The notes under the pieces were generated by a model. The model ran no database searches and was not told where the DNA came from. It worked only from the letters and a program-made list of their open reading frames with translations. Both the position numbers and the translations under genes were made by a program. A stretch of 5,698 nucleotides of DNA from an uncultured Acidimicrobiaceae bacterium (GTDB taxonomy: Bacteria; Actinomycetota; Acidimicrobiia; Acidimicrobiales; UBA8592), in the NCBI GenBank assembly GCA_913031515.1, contig CAJWET010000109.1:1-5698 (forward strand). The letters run 5' to 3'. Each line of letters opens with the position of its first letter. Position 1 is the stretch's first letter. This document shows positions 1 to 5,698 of the stretch, in pieces.

Positions 1-635
1 TCGATACCGGCCTTTCCAATTTCATCGTTAGACAGATACGTTTTTTCTGCATTCTGAACTTGTCCAATTTCGTTTTCACTTAAACTTCCGACGTATCCGA
101 GCAGATGTGCCGCCAAGGTGCCGTAAGGGTAGTCTCGAACCGTGATGACCGTTGTTCCTACCCCGGGCCACTTATATGAGAACTCTGCGAGGTAGACCTG
201 AAGCTCCTTTGAGATGTCTCGAACGACTGGCACTTTGGCAAAAGGACCATACCTCTCAGACCTATACGCTGCCTCAATTTGTGCTACTTTTGTAAGCTGT
301 CCGGCGAGGCTTATCTCTCGAGCTAAGTCAAAAAAGAGGTCACCCAAATCTGTTGACTTCACCGTGGACATTTCTTCCTTGTCGATAGTAACTACTATCG
401 ATTGGCGATTATCGACAAGAATCCTGCCATTAACATCTAGGATCCTCCCCCGTGGCGCACGCTCAATAATTGTTTCCGTTGTGTTGTCTTCCACGCGTTC
501 GATGAACTCTGTTTCATGCAAAATTTGAAGATACCATAATCGTGCGACAAGCGGTATGAACAATGAAATAGCGACCGCACCTAGTATGCCTAGACGTAGC
601 CGCCTAGAGCGGTCAAGGGGTCTTCGTCTATTCAT
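1..635 (-). CDS. mrdA: Penicillin-binding protein 2 (class B PBP, elongation transpeptidase), N-terminal part
   Basis: Only the first 211 codons are in the window; the gene continues past the left edge. Class B PBPs of this type cross-link peptidoglycan during cell elongation, working with MreBCD and RodA in the cytoplasmic membrane. Seen: a basic N-terminus (RRRPLDRSRR), one hydrophobic membrane anchor at about residues 13-31, the class B pedestal motif RGRILDVNGRILVDN at residues 62-76, and a YPYGTLAAHLLGYVG block at 169-183 followed by IGKAGI at the edge, which normally leads into the rest of the dimerisation domain. The transpeptidase domain with SxxK, SxN and KTG lies outside, so activity cannot be judged. 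The ATG at 635 is the only plausible start: reading upstream in frame, a TGA comes before any other start codon. It lies 24 bases after the mreD stop, with no clear Shine-Dalgarno. Family is firm; MrdA rather than FtsI is inferred from position after mreD. Confidence 0.94.
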   Translation of the reverse strand, partial: MNRRRPLDRSRRLRLGILGAVAISLFIPLVARLWYLQILHETEFIERVEDNTTETIIERAPRGRILDVNGRILVDNRQSIVVTIDKEEMSTVKSTDLGDLFFDLAREISLAGQLTKVAQIEAAYRSERYGPFAKVPVVRDISKELQVYLAEFSYKWPGVGTTVITVRDYPYGTLAAHLLGYVGSLSENEIGQVQNAEKTYLSNDEIGKAGI

Positions 636-659
636 AGACTCGCAACCACAAAGTCATTA

Positions 660-1184
660 TTACCTTAATCTCCGATCAAACCCTGAACTAAACAAACGGG
701 TTGCATCGAAAGCCCATGCCATCATGTAATGGATAGGGACCATTAGAAGACCCGTATACAAACTTGCGACAACCAGAATTTTTCCGAAACTCCTATTGTA
801 TAAATTTGGTTCCGCAATGAGTTCCCCAAATGTAACAAACAAAAGGAGCCCTATAGTCACTGCCACAACTGAAATTGTGATCCGAATAATCCATTCGGCC
901 TCATCAGACAAAAAGGTCGCTATCTGTCCCAAAAGATAGCCCACAATTGCATAAGTTAAAGCATTAAGTCCCAGTGGAGTAGCTAAGTACAGGTCATAAA
1001 AAAGGCCACTTGAGAATCCGACTACAGCGCCCCCTATTGGGCCCCCATACCATCCAGCTGCAATAGCTGCGGCAAGAAGCAACTCTGGCATCACACCGAA
1101 GAACCGCAGCGATGAAAAGAGCTCAAGTTGCAGCACGAGGAGAACAAGAATGGCAATGCCGTTTTTTATTGCCGCTACAACCAT
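660..1184 (-). CDS. mreD: Rod shape-determining protein MreD
   Basis: A 174-residue integral membrane protein, of usual length for MreD. MreD partners MreC in the elongasome and helps couple cytoplasmic MreB to PBP2/RodA in the membrane. Seen: about five hydrophobic stretches (roughly residues 9-23, 33-56, 75-91, 100-118 and 135-155) and the diagnostic MreD block GFSSGLFYDLYLATPLGLNA at residues 56-75, followed by Y78 and GYLLG at 82-86. The C-terminus is basic (FDRRLR), consistent with a cytoplasmic tail. The ATG at 1184 is 5 bases after the mreC stop, so translational coupling is likely. An AGGA sits about 15 bases upstream, too far for a strong ribosome site. MreD is a poorly conserved family, but the motif and the place between mreC and pbp2 leave little doubt. 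Confidence 0.94.
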   Translation of the reverse strand: MVVAAIKNGIAILVLLVLQLELFSSLRFFGVMPELLLAAAIAAGWYGGPIGGAVVGFSSGLFYDLYLATPLGLNALTYAIVGYLLGQIATFLSDEAEWIIRITISVVAVTIGLLLFVTFGELIAEPNLYNRSFGKILVVASLYTGLLMVPIHYMMAWAFDATRLFSSGFDRRLR

Positions 1185-1189
1185 GTCAC

Positions 1190-2032
1190 TTAGTCCATTC
1201 CTGGAGGTTGATAAAGGATGACTGTGACGAAGTCGAGATTATTCATCTCTCCTGTGGGTTCAACTAAAAGTTCCTTTTCGAGATTTACTTCGTCAGGGAT
1301 CACTTCGACTACTGACCCAACTGCAAAACCTTCAGGGTATGGGCTCCGGTCCAATCCGCTCGTAACCAGTATGCTTCCTACCTCTACTGCAGCTGATATC
1401 GGTATCCCGTCAACAACCCGCATTGGCTGATCAACTCCGTTTCCGGTGAGGATCCCGATTTCCTTGGTTCCTATTGCGAGAACTCCAATATTGACAGTCG
1501 GGTCAGTCACCAATCGAACACGAGAATCGCGAAGTCCTGGATTCTCGATTCGGCCAATTAAGCCCCCTGTTGAAATTACTGGCATTCCTTCTCTGATTCC
1601 GCTTTGTGTCCCTTTATTTATTTCGAGCACGTAGGGGTCGAAATTCGAAACTGACCCAGCGGTTACTTCTGCAACAACTGTGTCGTGACCTCCAAGGCCT
1701 TGTAGGTCTAACTGAGTTCGAAGCGCAGCGAGGTCGTTCACTGCACCTTCATTCGCTATACGATAATCCAAAAGTTCATCCAACTGGGTTCGTAGAAGAG
1801 CGTTCTCTCGTTCAAGTTCATCTCCGTTGGTTAAGGACTCCCATGCATCTCCAACTGGATCAAATACGATCCGAGTCAAAGATCGGAAGGGTTGAACAAT
1901 GATTATTCCAGCTTTCTTTAAATTATCTACGGGAGCATAGCCTCGAGCATCTAGTGAAATCAGGGTGACGGAAGTCAGAACTAGGATGGCAAGGGTAAAA
2001 CGAGAGCCACTGTATCTACGTGGCACAGCCAT
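1190..2032 (-). CDS. mreC: Rod shape-determining protein MreC
   Basis: A 280-residue bitopic membrane protein that scaffolds the elongation machinery on the outer face of the membrane and activates PBP2. Seen in order: a short basic cytoplasmic tail (PRRYSGSR), one membrane helix at about residues 12-27, a charged coiled coil at about 70-110 (ELERENALLRTQLDELL and on), then the paired beta domains. The beta part carries family blocks: YVLEINKGTQSGIREGMPVI at 134-153, GGLIGRI at 156-162, VRLVTDP at 172-178 and TSGLDRSPYPEGFAVG at 224-239. Length is normal for the family. The start at 2032 is 18 bases after the mreB stop, with a partial AAGG about 10 bases before the ATG, the best ribosome-site match among the starts in this window. 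The frame is intact and order mreB-mreC-mreD is the classic one. Confidence 0.96.
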   Translation of the reverse strand: MAVPRRYSGSRFTLAILVLTSVTLISLDARGYAPVDNLKKAGIIIVQPFRSLTRIVFDPVGDAWESLTNGDELERENALLRTQLDELLDYRIANEGAVNDLAALRTQLDLQGLGGHDTVVAEVTAGSVSNFDPYVLEINKGTQSGIREGMPVISTGGLIGRIENPGLRDSRVRLVTDPTVNIGVLAIGTKEIGILTGNGVDQPMRVVDGIPISAAVEVGSILVTSGLDRSPYPEGFAVGSVVEVIPDEVNLEKELLVEPTGEMNNLDFVTVILYQPPGMD

Positions 2033-2050
2033 CCGGTAACAACCTTACGC

Positions 2051-3079
2051 CTAGACCTGGGAGGAAGAGAAGAGAACTCCTTTGAGGGAATCAAAGGACT
2101 CTAACGACTTTCCAGATCCCAAGGCAACTGCGTGAAGAGGTTCAGGAGAAATACAAACCGGCATGCCAGTTTCATGAGCGAGGCATTCAGGCATCCCATG
2201 CAACAGTGCCCCTCCTCCAGCGAGCATAATCCCCTTCTCCATGATGTCCGCAGCCAATTCTGGAGGCGTCACATCCAAAGTCATTTTTACCGCATCAATA
2301 ATTGCAGACAAAGGTTCAGCAATAGCTTCTCTAATTTCAGAACTTGAAGTAACAATTGTTTTTGGCAACCCAGTTATAAGGTCCCGGCCACGAACTTCTG
2401 CGTAAAGCTCTTCAGTTACCCAAGCACTTGCAAGTTTGATCTTCAGCTCTTCGGAGGTCCGTATCCCAAGAGCAACGCTGTATTCCTTTTTAATAAATTG
2501 CACAATTGAATTATCAAGTTCATCACCGCCGACACGAACAGACTTGCTAGCGACTACACCCCCTAAAGAGATAACCGCCACTTCAGTAGTTCCACCGCCA
2601 ATATCAACTATCATATTTCCGCTTGGCTCTTGGACCCTCATTCCCGATCCTATAGCCGCCGCCATTGGTTCCTCGATTATGTACGCAGGTTTTCTTGCTC
2701 CGGCAAATTCAGCAGCCTCTTGGACGGCGCGCTGTTCAACCCCAGTAATTCCAGATGGGACACAAATAACCATGCGGGGCTTTGCCAACCGGCTCTGGTG
2801 CACTTTCTCGATAAAGTGCCGCAACATCTGTTCACACATGTCAAAATCAGCGATCACTCCGTCACGAAGCGGCCGTGAAGCCCGAATATGGTCTGGGGTT
2901 CTACCGATCATCCGCTTCGCATCTGTTCCTACGGCTAGTGCTGATCCATCACGAATGTCAATTGCAACAACGGAAGGCTCATCTAAGACAATTCCCTCGC
3001 CACGGACATAAACGAGGGTATTAGCGGTCCCAAGATCAACCGCCATATCTCTACCCATCACTCCAAGTATTGAAGCCAT
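2051..3079 (-). CDS. mreB: Rod shape-determining protein MreB, actin-like filament protein
   Basis: A 342-residue bacterial actin. MreB polymerises with ATP on the inner membrane face and orients lateral wall synthesis. Seen: phosphate-1 loop DLGTANTLVYV at residues 15-25, RPLRDGVIADFD at 69-80, CVPSGIT at 106-112, IEEPMAAAIG at 135-144, phosphate-2 loop DIGGGTTEVAVISLGG at 159-174, GGDELDN at 184-190, EVRGRDLITGLPKTI at 228-242 and the adenosine loop GIMLAGGGALLHG at 283-295. D15, E137 and D159 of the nucleotide pocket are all present. Small departures from the usual sequence are LASA at 216-219 where GSA is common, and VGGDELD where VAGDE is common. The ATG at 3079 gives a 12-residue lead before the conserved core; M8 is an alternative start. 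There is no clear Shine-Dalgarno, only an A-rich stretch. It is first in the mre cluster after the largest gap, so it may have its own promoter. Confidence 0.98.
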   Translation of the reverse strand: MASILGVMGRDMAVDLGTANTLVYVRGEGIVLDEPSVVAIDIRDGSALAVGTDAKRMIGRTPDHIRASRPLRDGVIADFDMCEQMLRHFIEKVHQSRLAKPRMVICVPSGITGVEQRAVQEAAEFAGARKPAYIIEEPMAAAIGSGMRVQEPSGNMIVDIGGGTTEVAVISLGGVVASKSVRVGGDELDNSIVQFIKKEYSVALGIRTSEELKIKLASAWVTEELYAEVRGRDLITGLPKTIVTSSSEIREAIAEPLSAIIDAVKMTLDVTPPELAADIMEKGIMLAGGGALLHGMPECLAHETGMPVCISPEPLHAVALGSGKSLESFDSLKGVLFSSSQV

Positions 3080-3138
3080 CTTTTTTTACCGTTCGTCTTT
3101 ATAAGTTTTTCTGCCCTGCGAAAAGATGAAAACTTTTT

Positions 3139-3156
3139 GTTACACAGCCGTGTAAC
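3139..3156. repeat. Perfect inverted repeat in the mreB leader (possible operator or RNA hairpin)
   Basis: Two 7-base arms, GTTACAC and GTGTAAC, are perfect reverse complements separated by AGCC. The 18-base element lies 60-77 bases upstream of the mreB start codon. No T-run follows on either strand, so it does not look like an intrinsic terminator. It could be the operator of a dimeric regulator controlling the cell-shape genes, or a 7-bp stem with a 4-base loop in the mreB leader RNA. I cannot name a regulator from the sequence. Confidence 0.5.
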
Positions 3157-3177
3157 CCCATATCTCCGCTCATGTCT

Positions 3178-3205
3178 AGTCTAGGACGAGTTGTTAAAAG
3201 TGCAA
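3178..3205 (-). promoter_or_regulatory. Weak candidate promoter for mreBCD-pbp2
   Basis: On the minus strand, TTGCAC (3200-3205) and TAGACT (3178-3183) are 16 bases apart. The second fits the TAnnnT pattern of actinobacterial -10 boxes; the first shares only TTG with the -35 consensus. Transcription from here would start near 3171 and place the inverted repeat at 3139-3156 just downstream, within the leader. A TATAAA at 3098-3103 is an alternative -10 but has no matching -35. The call rests mainly on this being the largest gap in the gene run. Confidence 0.25.
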
Positions 3206-3224
3206 TCCACCCCAACAAATTGCA
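3201..3224 (-). terminator. Weak hairpin just after ndk (possible leaky terminator)
   Basis: On the minus strand TGCAAT and ATTGCA form a perfect 6-bp stem around a 12-base G-rich loop, 4 bases after the ndk stop codon, followed by CTTTT. The stem is short and AT-rich and the T-run is only four, so it would be at best a partial terminator between the housekeeping genes and the mre genes. It overlaps the -35 of the candidate promoter. Chance occurrence is a real possibility. Confidence 0.25.
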
Positions 3225-3228
3225 TTAT

Positions 3229-3630
3229 TTAATCAAAAAAGATGCCTATCTCACGTTGGGCGGATTCTGCCGAATCAGAGCCATGCACAAGATTCTCCGT
3301 AAATAATGCACTGTAATCTCCGCGTATTGTTCCAGGTTCTGCTTCTGCTGCATTGGTTGAACCCATCATCTTCCTGACGATCTGCCAAGTATCCTCAGGC
3401 CCCTCTACGACCATTGCAACGGCTTGTGATCGTCCGATAAAAGCTACCAGATCATCATAAAAAGGTTTCTCAACATGTTCGGCGTAATGGAGGGCTGCAA
3501 GTTCAGGGGTAATTGTCAACATGCGCAGCGAAGAAATGGAGAGACCTTTTTCTTCAAATCGTGAAATGATTTTCCCGATTAGCCCTCTTTCGACAGCATC
3601 GGGCTTACATAGTACTAAGGTTTGGTTCAT
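3229..3630 (-). CDS. ndk: Nucleoside diphosphate kinase
   Basis: A 133-residue cytoplasmic enzyme that moves the gamma-phosphate from ATP to other nucleoside diphosphates through a phosphohistidine, balancing NTP and dNTP pools. Seen: LVLCKPDAVERGLIG at residues 5-19 with K9, YAEHVEKPFYDDL at 49-61, RSQAVAMVVEG at 67-77, GSTNAAEAEPGTIRGDY at 90-106 and the active-site block NLVHGSDSAESAQREI at 113-128 with catalytic H116. N113 and R103, which contact the nucleotide, are present. Length is slightly under the usual 136-150 and looks complete. The ATG at 3630 opens directly on the first beta strand; the upstream sequence is AT-rich and has no Shine-Dalgarno. It follows folC by 42 bases, where many actinobacteria have a small DUF4233 membrane gene; none fits here. 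Confidence 0.98.
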   Translation of the reverse strand: MNQTLVLCKPDAVERGLIGKIISRFEEKGLSISSLRMLTITPELAALHYAEHVEKPFYDDLVAFIGRSQAVAMVVEGPEDTWQIVRKMMGSTNAAEAEPGTIRGDYSALFTENLVHGSDSAESAQREIGIFFD

Positions 3631-3672
3631 ACAAAAGATTTTAGCGGTTCAAGAGGACAACAAGGACGCCGT

Positions 3673-4965
3673 TTACCTGAATGACATATAAGCATCCCTG
3701 ATAGCGCCTACAACGTATAGCGATCCTGTCCCCATAATGACATCCTCTGGCTCCGCGTAAGAGAGCGCAACTTCTAAAGCCACTTGAGGTTGACTCTCGA
3801 TTCTGACGTCTGAACATACTTTTCTTGCTGCAGCTGCTAGGTCACTGGCAGGCATAGCTCTTGGAGTCGCAGCCTCAGTACAAATAACTAGATCGGCATT
3901 ATTCGCTTCTAAACATTCAAGCATCCATTCCGTCTTTTTTTCACTCGTCATGCCCAAAATAAAAATAAGTTTTCCGCCTACCGAAAAACTTTTGTACAAA
4001 GTCTTTGCTGCTGCCATAGCGCCGGGCGGATTATGTGCACCATCGACAATAAGAAGGGGGCTTGAAGCTAGAACTTCAAAGCGGCCGAGTAGACAAACAT
4101 TTCCAAATCCATTTTTCACGACTTCATACGGCAATGCCTTCCCAACAAACCCCTCAGCCGCGGCTAAAGCGATCGCTGCGTTGTTCCCTTGATGCTCACC
4201 ATGCAGTGGTAGGAAAATATCTTCATATGTTTCGCTAGGTGAATCGAGAGTAAGATGTCGACCATCAATCGCAAGCTCATTTACAACAGCTGAGAAGTCA
4301 TCACCTCGACGATAAATCTTTTTCGGTTCTTCAGCGGCGAAAATATCTTCAAGTTCGTCATCGATTTCACCTAGGCACAGGATTCCATCACTGCGGATGA
4401 TCCCCGCTTTCTCCCATGCCAATTTTCTTCGCCAATTCTCCTCCCCGTCGGTGTGGTCGTATCCGATGTTGGTAATAACAGAAACCCTTGGGTTGCTCAC
4501 ATTGGTAGCATCGAAACGCCCCAACATTCCCACTTCTATTACAGCAACGTCAACTGCCGCATCCGCAAACGACCTAAATGCCACAGCAGTTACGAGTTCA
4601 AACCAACTTGGGCTGAAATCGAGATGGGGTTCTACTAGTGACAGCACGGAGACATTCTCCGCAAAGTCTTCTTCGCTTATCGGTCCACCGTTGATATGGA
4701 TACGTTCCGTGATTGAAGTTACATGAGGTGAACTATACGTACCCACTGCTAGACCCAAAGCGCCCAAAAGCTCAGAAACCATCGCGGCCGTAGAGCCCTT
4801 ACCATTCGTTCCAGTTATATGAATCGTTGGAAAATCTTTTTGAGGATTTCCAATAGCCTCTAAAAGAATCTGCATTTGGCCTAGAGAAAGTCCATCAATT
4901 TTCTCTAGGGTCAACCTTCGATTGATATGAAGATCGAGATACTCAAGTGCTTCATTTATAAGCAT
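3673..4965 (-). CDS. folC: Dihydrofolate synthase / folylpolyglutamate synthase
   Basis: A 430-residue Mur-ligase-family enzyme that adds glutamate to dihydropteroate and to tetrahydrofolates using ATP. Seen: P-loop HITGTNGKGSTAAM at residues 49-62, YSSPHV at 77-82 with TERI at 86-89, EVGMLGRFDATNV at 144-156, TNIGYDHT at 165-172, EKAGII at 185-190 holding the lysine that is carbamylated in the family, HGEHQGNNAA at 255-264, GRFEV at 294-298, the ligase block VDGAHNPPGAMAA at 307-319 and GSLYVVGAIRD near the C-terminus. All catalytic positions are present. Departures are L148 where a glycine is usual in GGR, L293 where proline often precedes GR, and the DGEENWRR insert-like stretch after DHT. 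Whether it has one or both activities cannot be told. It starts 17 bases after clpX and is probably cotranscribed with it; ATG 4965 has only a weak GAAG before it. Confidence 0.96.
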   Translation of the reverse strand: MLINEALEYLDLHINRRLTLEKIDGLSLGQMQILLEAIGNPQKDFPTIHITGTNGKGSTAAMVSELLGALGLAVGTYSSPHVTSITERIHINGGPISEEDFAENVSVLSLVEPHLDFSPSWFELVTAVAFRSFADAAVDVAVIEVGMLGRFDATNVSNPRVSVITNIGYDHTDGEENWRRKLAWEKAGIIRSDGILCLGEIDDELEDIFAAEEPKKIYRRGDDFSAVVNELAIDGRHLTLDSPSETYEDIFLPLHGEHQGNNAAIALAAAEGFVGKALPYEVVKNGFGNVCLLGRFEVLASSPLLIVDGAHNPPGAMAAAKTLYKSFSVGGKLIFILGMTSEKKTEWMLECLEANNADLVICTEAATPRAMPASDLAAAARKVCSDVRIESQPQVALEVALSYAEPEDVIMGTGSLYVVGAIRDAYMSFR

Positions 4966-4982
4966 CTTCGTAATCTACAGCC

Positions 4983-5698
4983 CTAGGAAGCGGCTAAGCC
5001 ACTCTCCCCTCGGAGGATGAGTTCTGGTTGCTCTTTCTTTCGGACAACATCTTCGCTCACTACACACGTGAGTACATCTTCACGACTGGGAAGTTCATAC
5101 ATGACTTCCAGAAGAACGTCCTCCAGTATAGATCTGAGTCCACGAGCTCCTGTTTGCCGTTCAAGAGCAAGTTCAGCTACGGCAGCGAGGGCATCGTTCG
5201 TGAATTCGAGGTCGACGTTTTCAAATCCGAAGTATTTCTTGTACTGCTTTAAGAGGGCATTTTTCGGTTCAGTGAGTATCTGTATGAGAGCGTCTGTTTC
5301 TAGATTTCCTACTGCTCCCACAACTGGCAACCGGCCTATGAATTCGGGAATTAGGCCATACTTAACAAGGTCTTCTGGTTGTACCTGGGAATAAAGCGCT
5401 GTCAGATCTTTCTCCGAGGTTTGGCGGAGGTCAGCTGCAAACCCAACACCAGTGTTCCCAATTCTTTCTTCAATTACGTCATCAAGTCCCGCAAATGCCC
5501 CTCCGCAGATAAATAGAATGTTTCTTGTATCTATTTGGAGAAATTCTTGATGGGGATGTTTGCGGCCGCCTTGAGGAGGGACAGAAGCTAAGGTTCCCTC
5601 TAATATTTTTAGGAGAGCTTGTTGGACTCCTTCACCGGAGACATCACGGGTGATGGAGACATTGCTGCTGGTCTTGCCAATCTTGTCGATCTCGTCGA
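4983..5698 (-). CDS. clpX: ATP-dependent Clp protease ATP-binding subunit ClpX, C-terminal part
   Basis: The last 237 residues plus stop (TAG at 4983-4985); the 5' part, with the zinc-binding domain and Walker A, lies past the right edge. Typical ClpX is about 420 residues, and the visible part begins at Walker B, so roughly 180 residues are missing. ClpX unfolds tagged proteins and feeds them to ClpP. Counted from the first whole codon: Walker B DEIDKI at 1-6, pore-2 loop region SITRDVSGEGVQQALLKILE at 14-33, RKH loop GGRKHPHQEF at 43-52, sensor-1 region ILFICGGAFAGL at 60-71, arginine finger in GLIPEFIGRLPV at 114-125 (R122), and sensor 2 TGARGLRSI at 182-190 (R185). The GYVG pore-1 loop and IGF ClpP loop are not checked, as the first is outside and the second falls in a variable stretch. 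A methionine at 5330 opens a 115-residue in-frame fragment but is internal, not the start. folC follows directly. Confidence 0.97.
   Translation of the reverse strand, partial: DEIDKIGKTSSNVSITRDVSGEGVQQALLKILEGTLASVPPQGGRKHPHQEFLQIDTRNILFICGGAFAGLDDVIEERIGNTGVGFAADLRQTSEKDLTALYSQVQPEDLVKYGLIPEFIGRLPVVGAVGNLETDALIQILTEPKNALLKQYKKYFGFENVDLEFTNDALAAVAELALERQTGARGLRSILEDVLLEVMYELPSREDVLTCVVSEDVVRKKEQPELILRGESGLAAS

Noticed and set aside
214..528. A 104-codon plus-strand open frame at the left end
   Set aside because: It is antisense to the PBP2 gene, whose pedestal motif and membrane anchor read clearly on the minus strand.
2436..3011. A 191-codon open frame on the plus strand opposite mreB
   Set aside because: It lies fully antisense to the highly conserved mreB core, has serine-, proline- and threonine-rich composition typical of reversed coding sequence, and no recognisable motif or start signal.
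3139..3156. Intrinsic terminator at the inverted repeat upstream of mreB
   Set aside because: No T-run follows the stem on either strand; on the minus strand it is followed by A-rich sequence.
4397..4726. Two overlapping plus-strand open frames opposite folC
   Set aside because: They overlap each other in different frames and are antisense to conserved FolC motifs; no evidence of coding.
4983..5330. A separate 115-residue gene starting at the methionine at 5330
   Set aside because: The same frame continues upstream without a stop to the window edge with full ClpX motifs, so this methionine is internal to clpX.
5017..5394. A 125-codon plus-strand open frame opposite clpX
   Set aside because: It mirrors the arginine-finger and sensor-2 region of ClpX and is Ser/Arg-rich noise.
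1..5698. CRISPR array, tRNA, rRNA, insertion sequence, phage gene or defence system
   Set aside because: No spaced repeats, tRNA-like folds, transposase motifs or terminal repeats were seen; nearly all the sequence is accounted for by conserved core genes on one strand.

Overview
This window is a single run of seven genes, all on the minus strand and read from right to left. The order in transcription is clpX (5' part outside the window), folC, ndk, mreB, mreC, mreD and the start of a class B penicillin-binding protein of the PBP2/MrdA type, which runs off the left edge. Every gene that is complete in the window has an undisturbed reading frame. The coding strand is almost fully packed: the only gap above 50 bases is the 149-base stretch between ndk and mreB.

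The gene order clpX - (valS) - folC - (small membrane gene) - ndk - mreBCD - pbp2 is the order I know from Actinomycetota such as Streptomyces. The MreB and ClpX sequences also look actinobacterial. Base composition is only moderate (mid-40s percent G+C by eye), and both valS and the small DUF4233-type gene are absent. This fits a small, streamlined, non-high-GC actinobacterium, for example an aquatic or marine Acidimicrobiia-like lineage. The phylum is a fairly firm inference; the class and habitat are guesses.

Right part (3229-5698): the C-terminal part of the ClpX unfoldase, then the folate enzyme FolC 17 bases later, then nucleoside diphosphate kinase 42 bases later. These are housekeeping genes. 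Middle (3080-3228): a short intergenic region with two inverted repeats and a weak promoter-like pair, the most likely place for separate control of the cell-shape genes. Left part (1-3079): mreB, mreC, mreD and pbp2, separated by 18, 5 and 24 bases. Together they encode the elongasome: cytoplasmic MreB filaments, the MreC/MreD membrane scaffold, and the transpeptidase that cross-links lateral-wall peptidoglycan. A rod-like cell or at least zonal lateral wall growth is expected.

I looked for an undescribed system and do not see one. The window is conserved core genome. The points worth a second look are small: the perfect inverted repeat upstream of mreB, the missing valS and DUF4233-type genes, unusual residues in the FolC motifs, and the general lack of good Shine-Dalgarno sequences.
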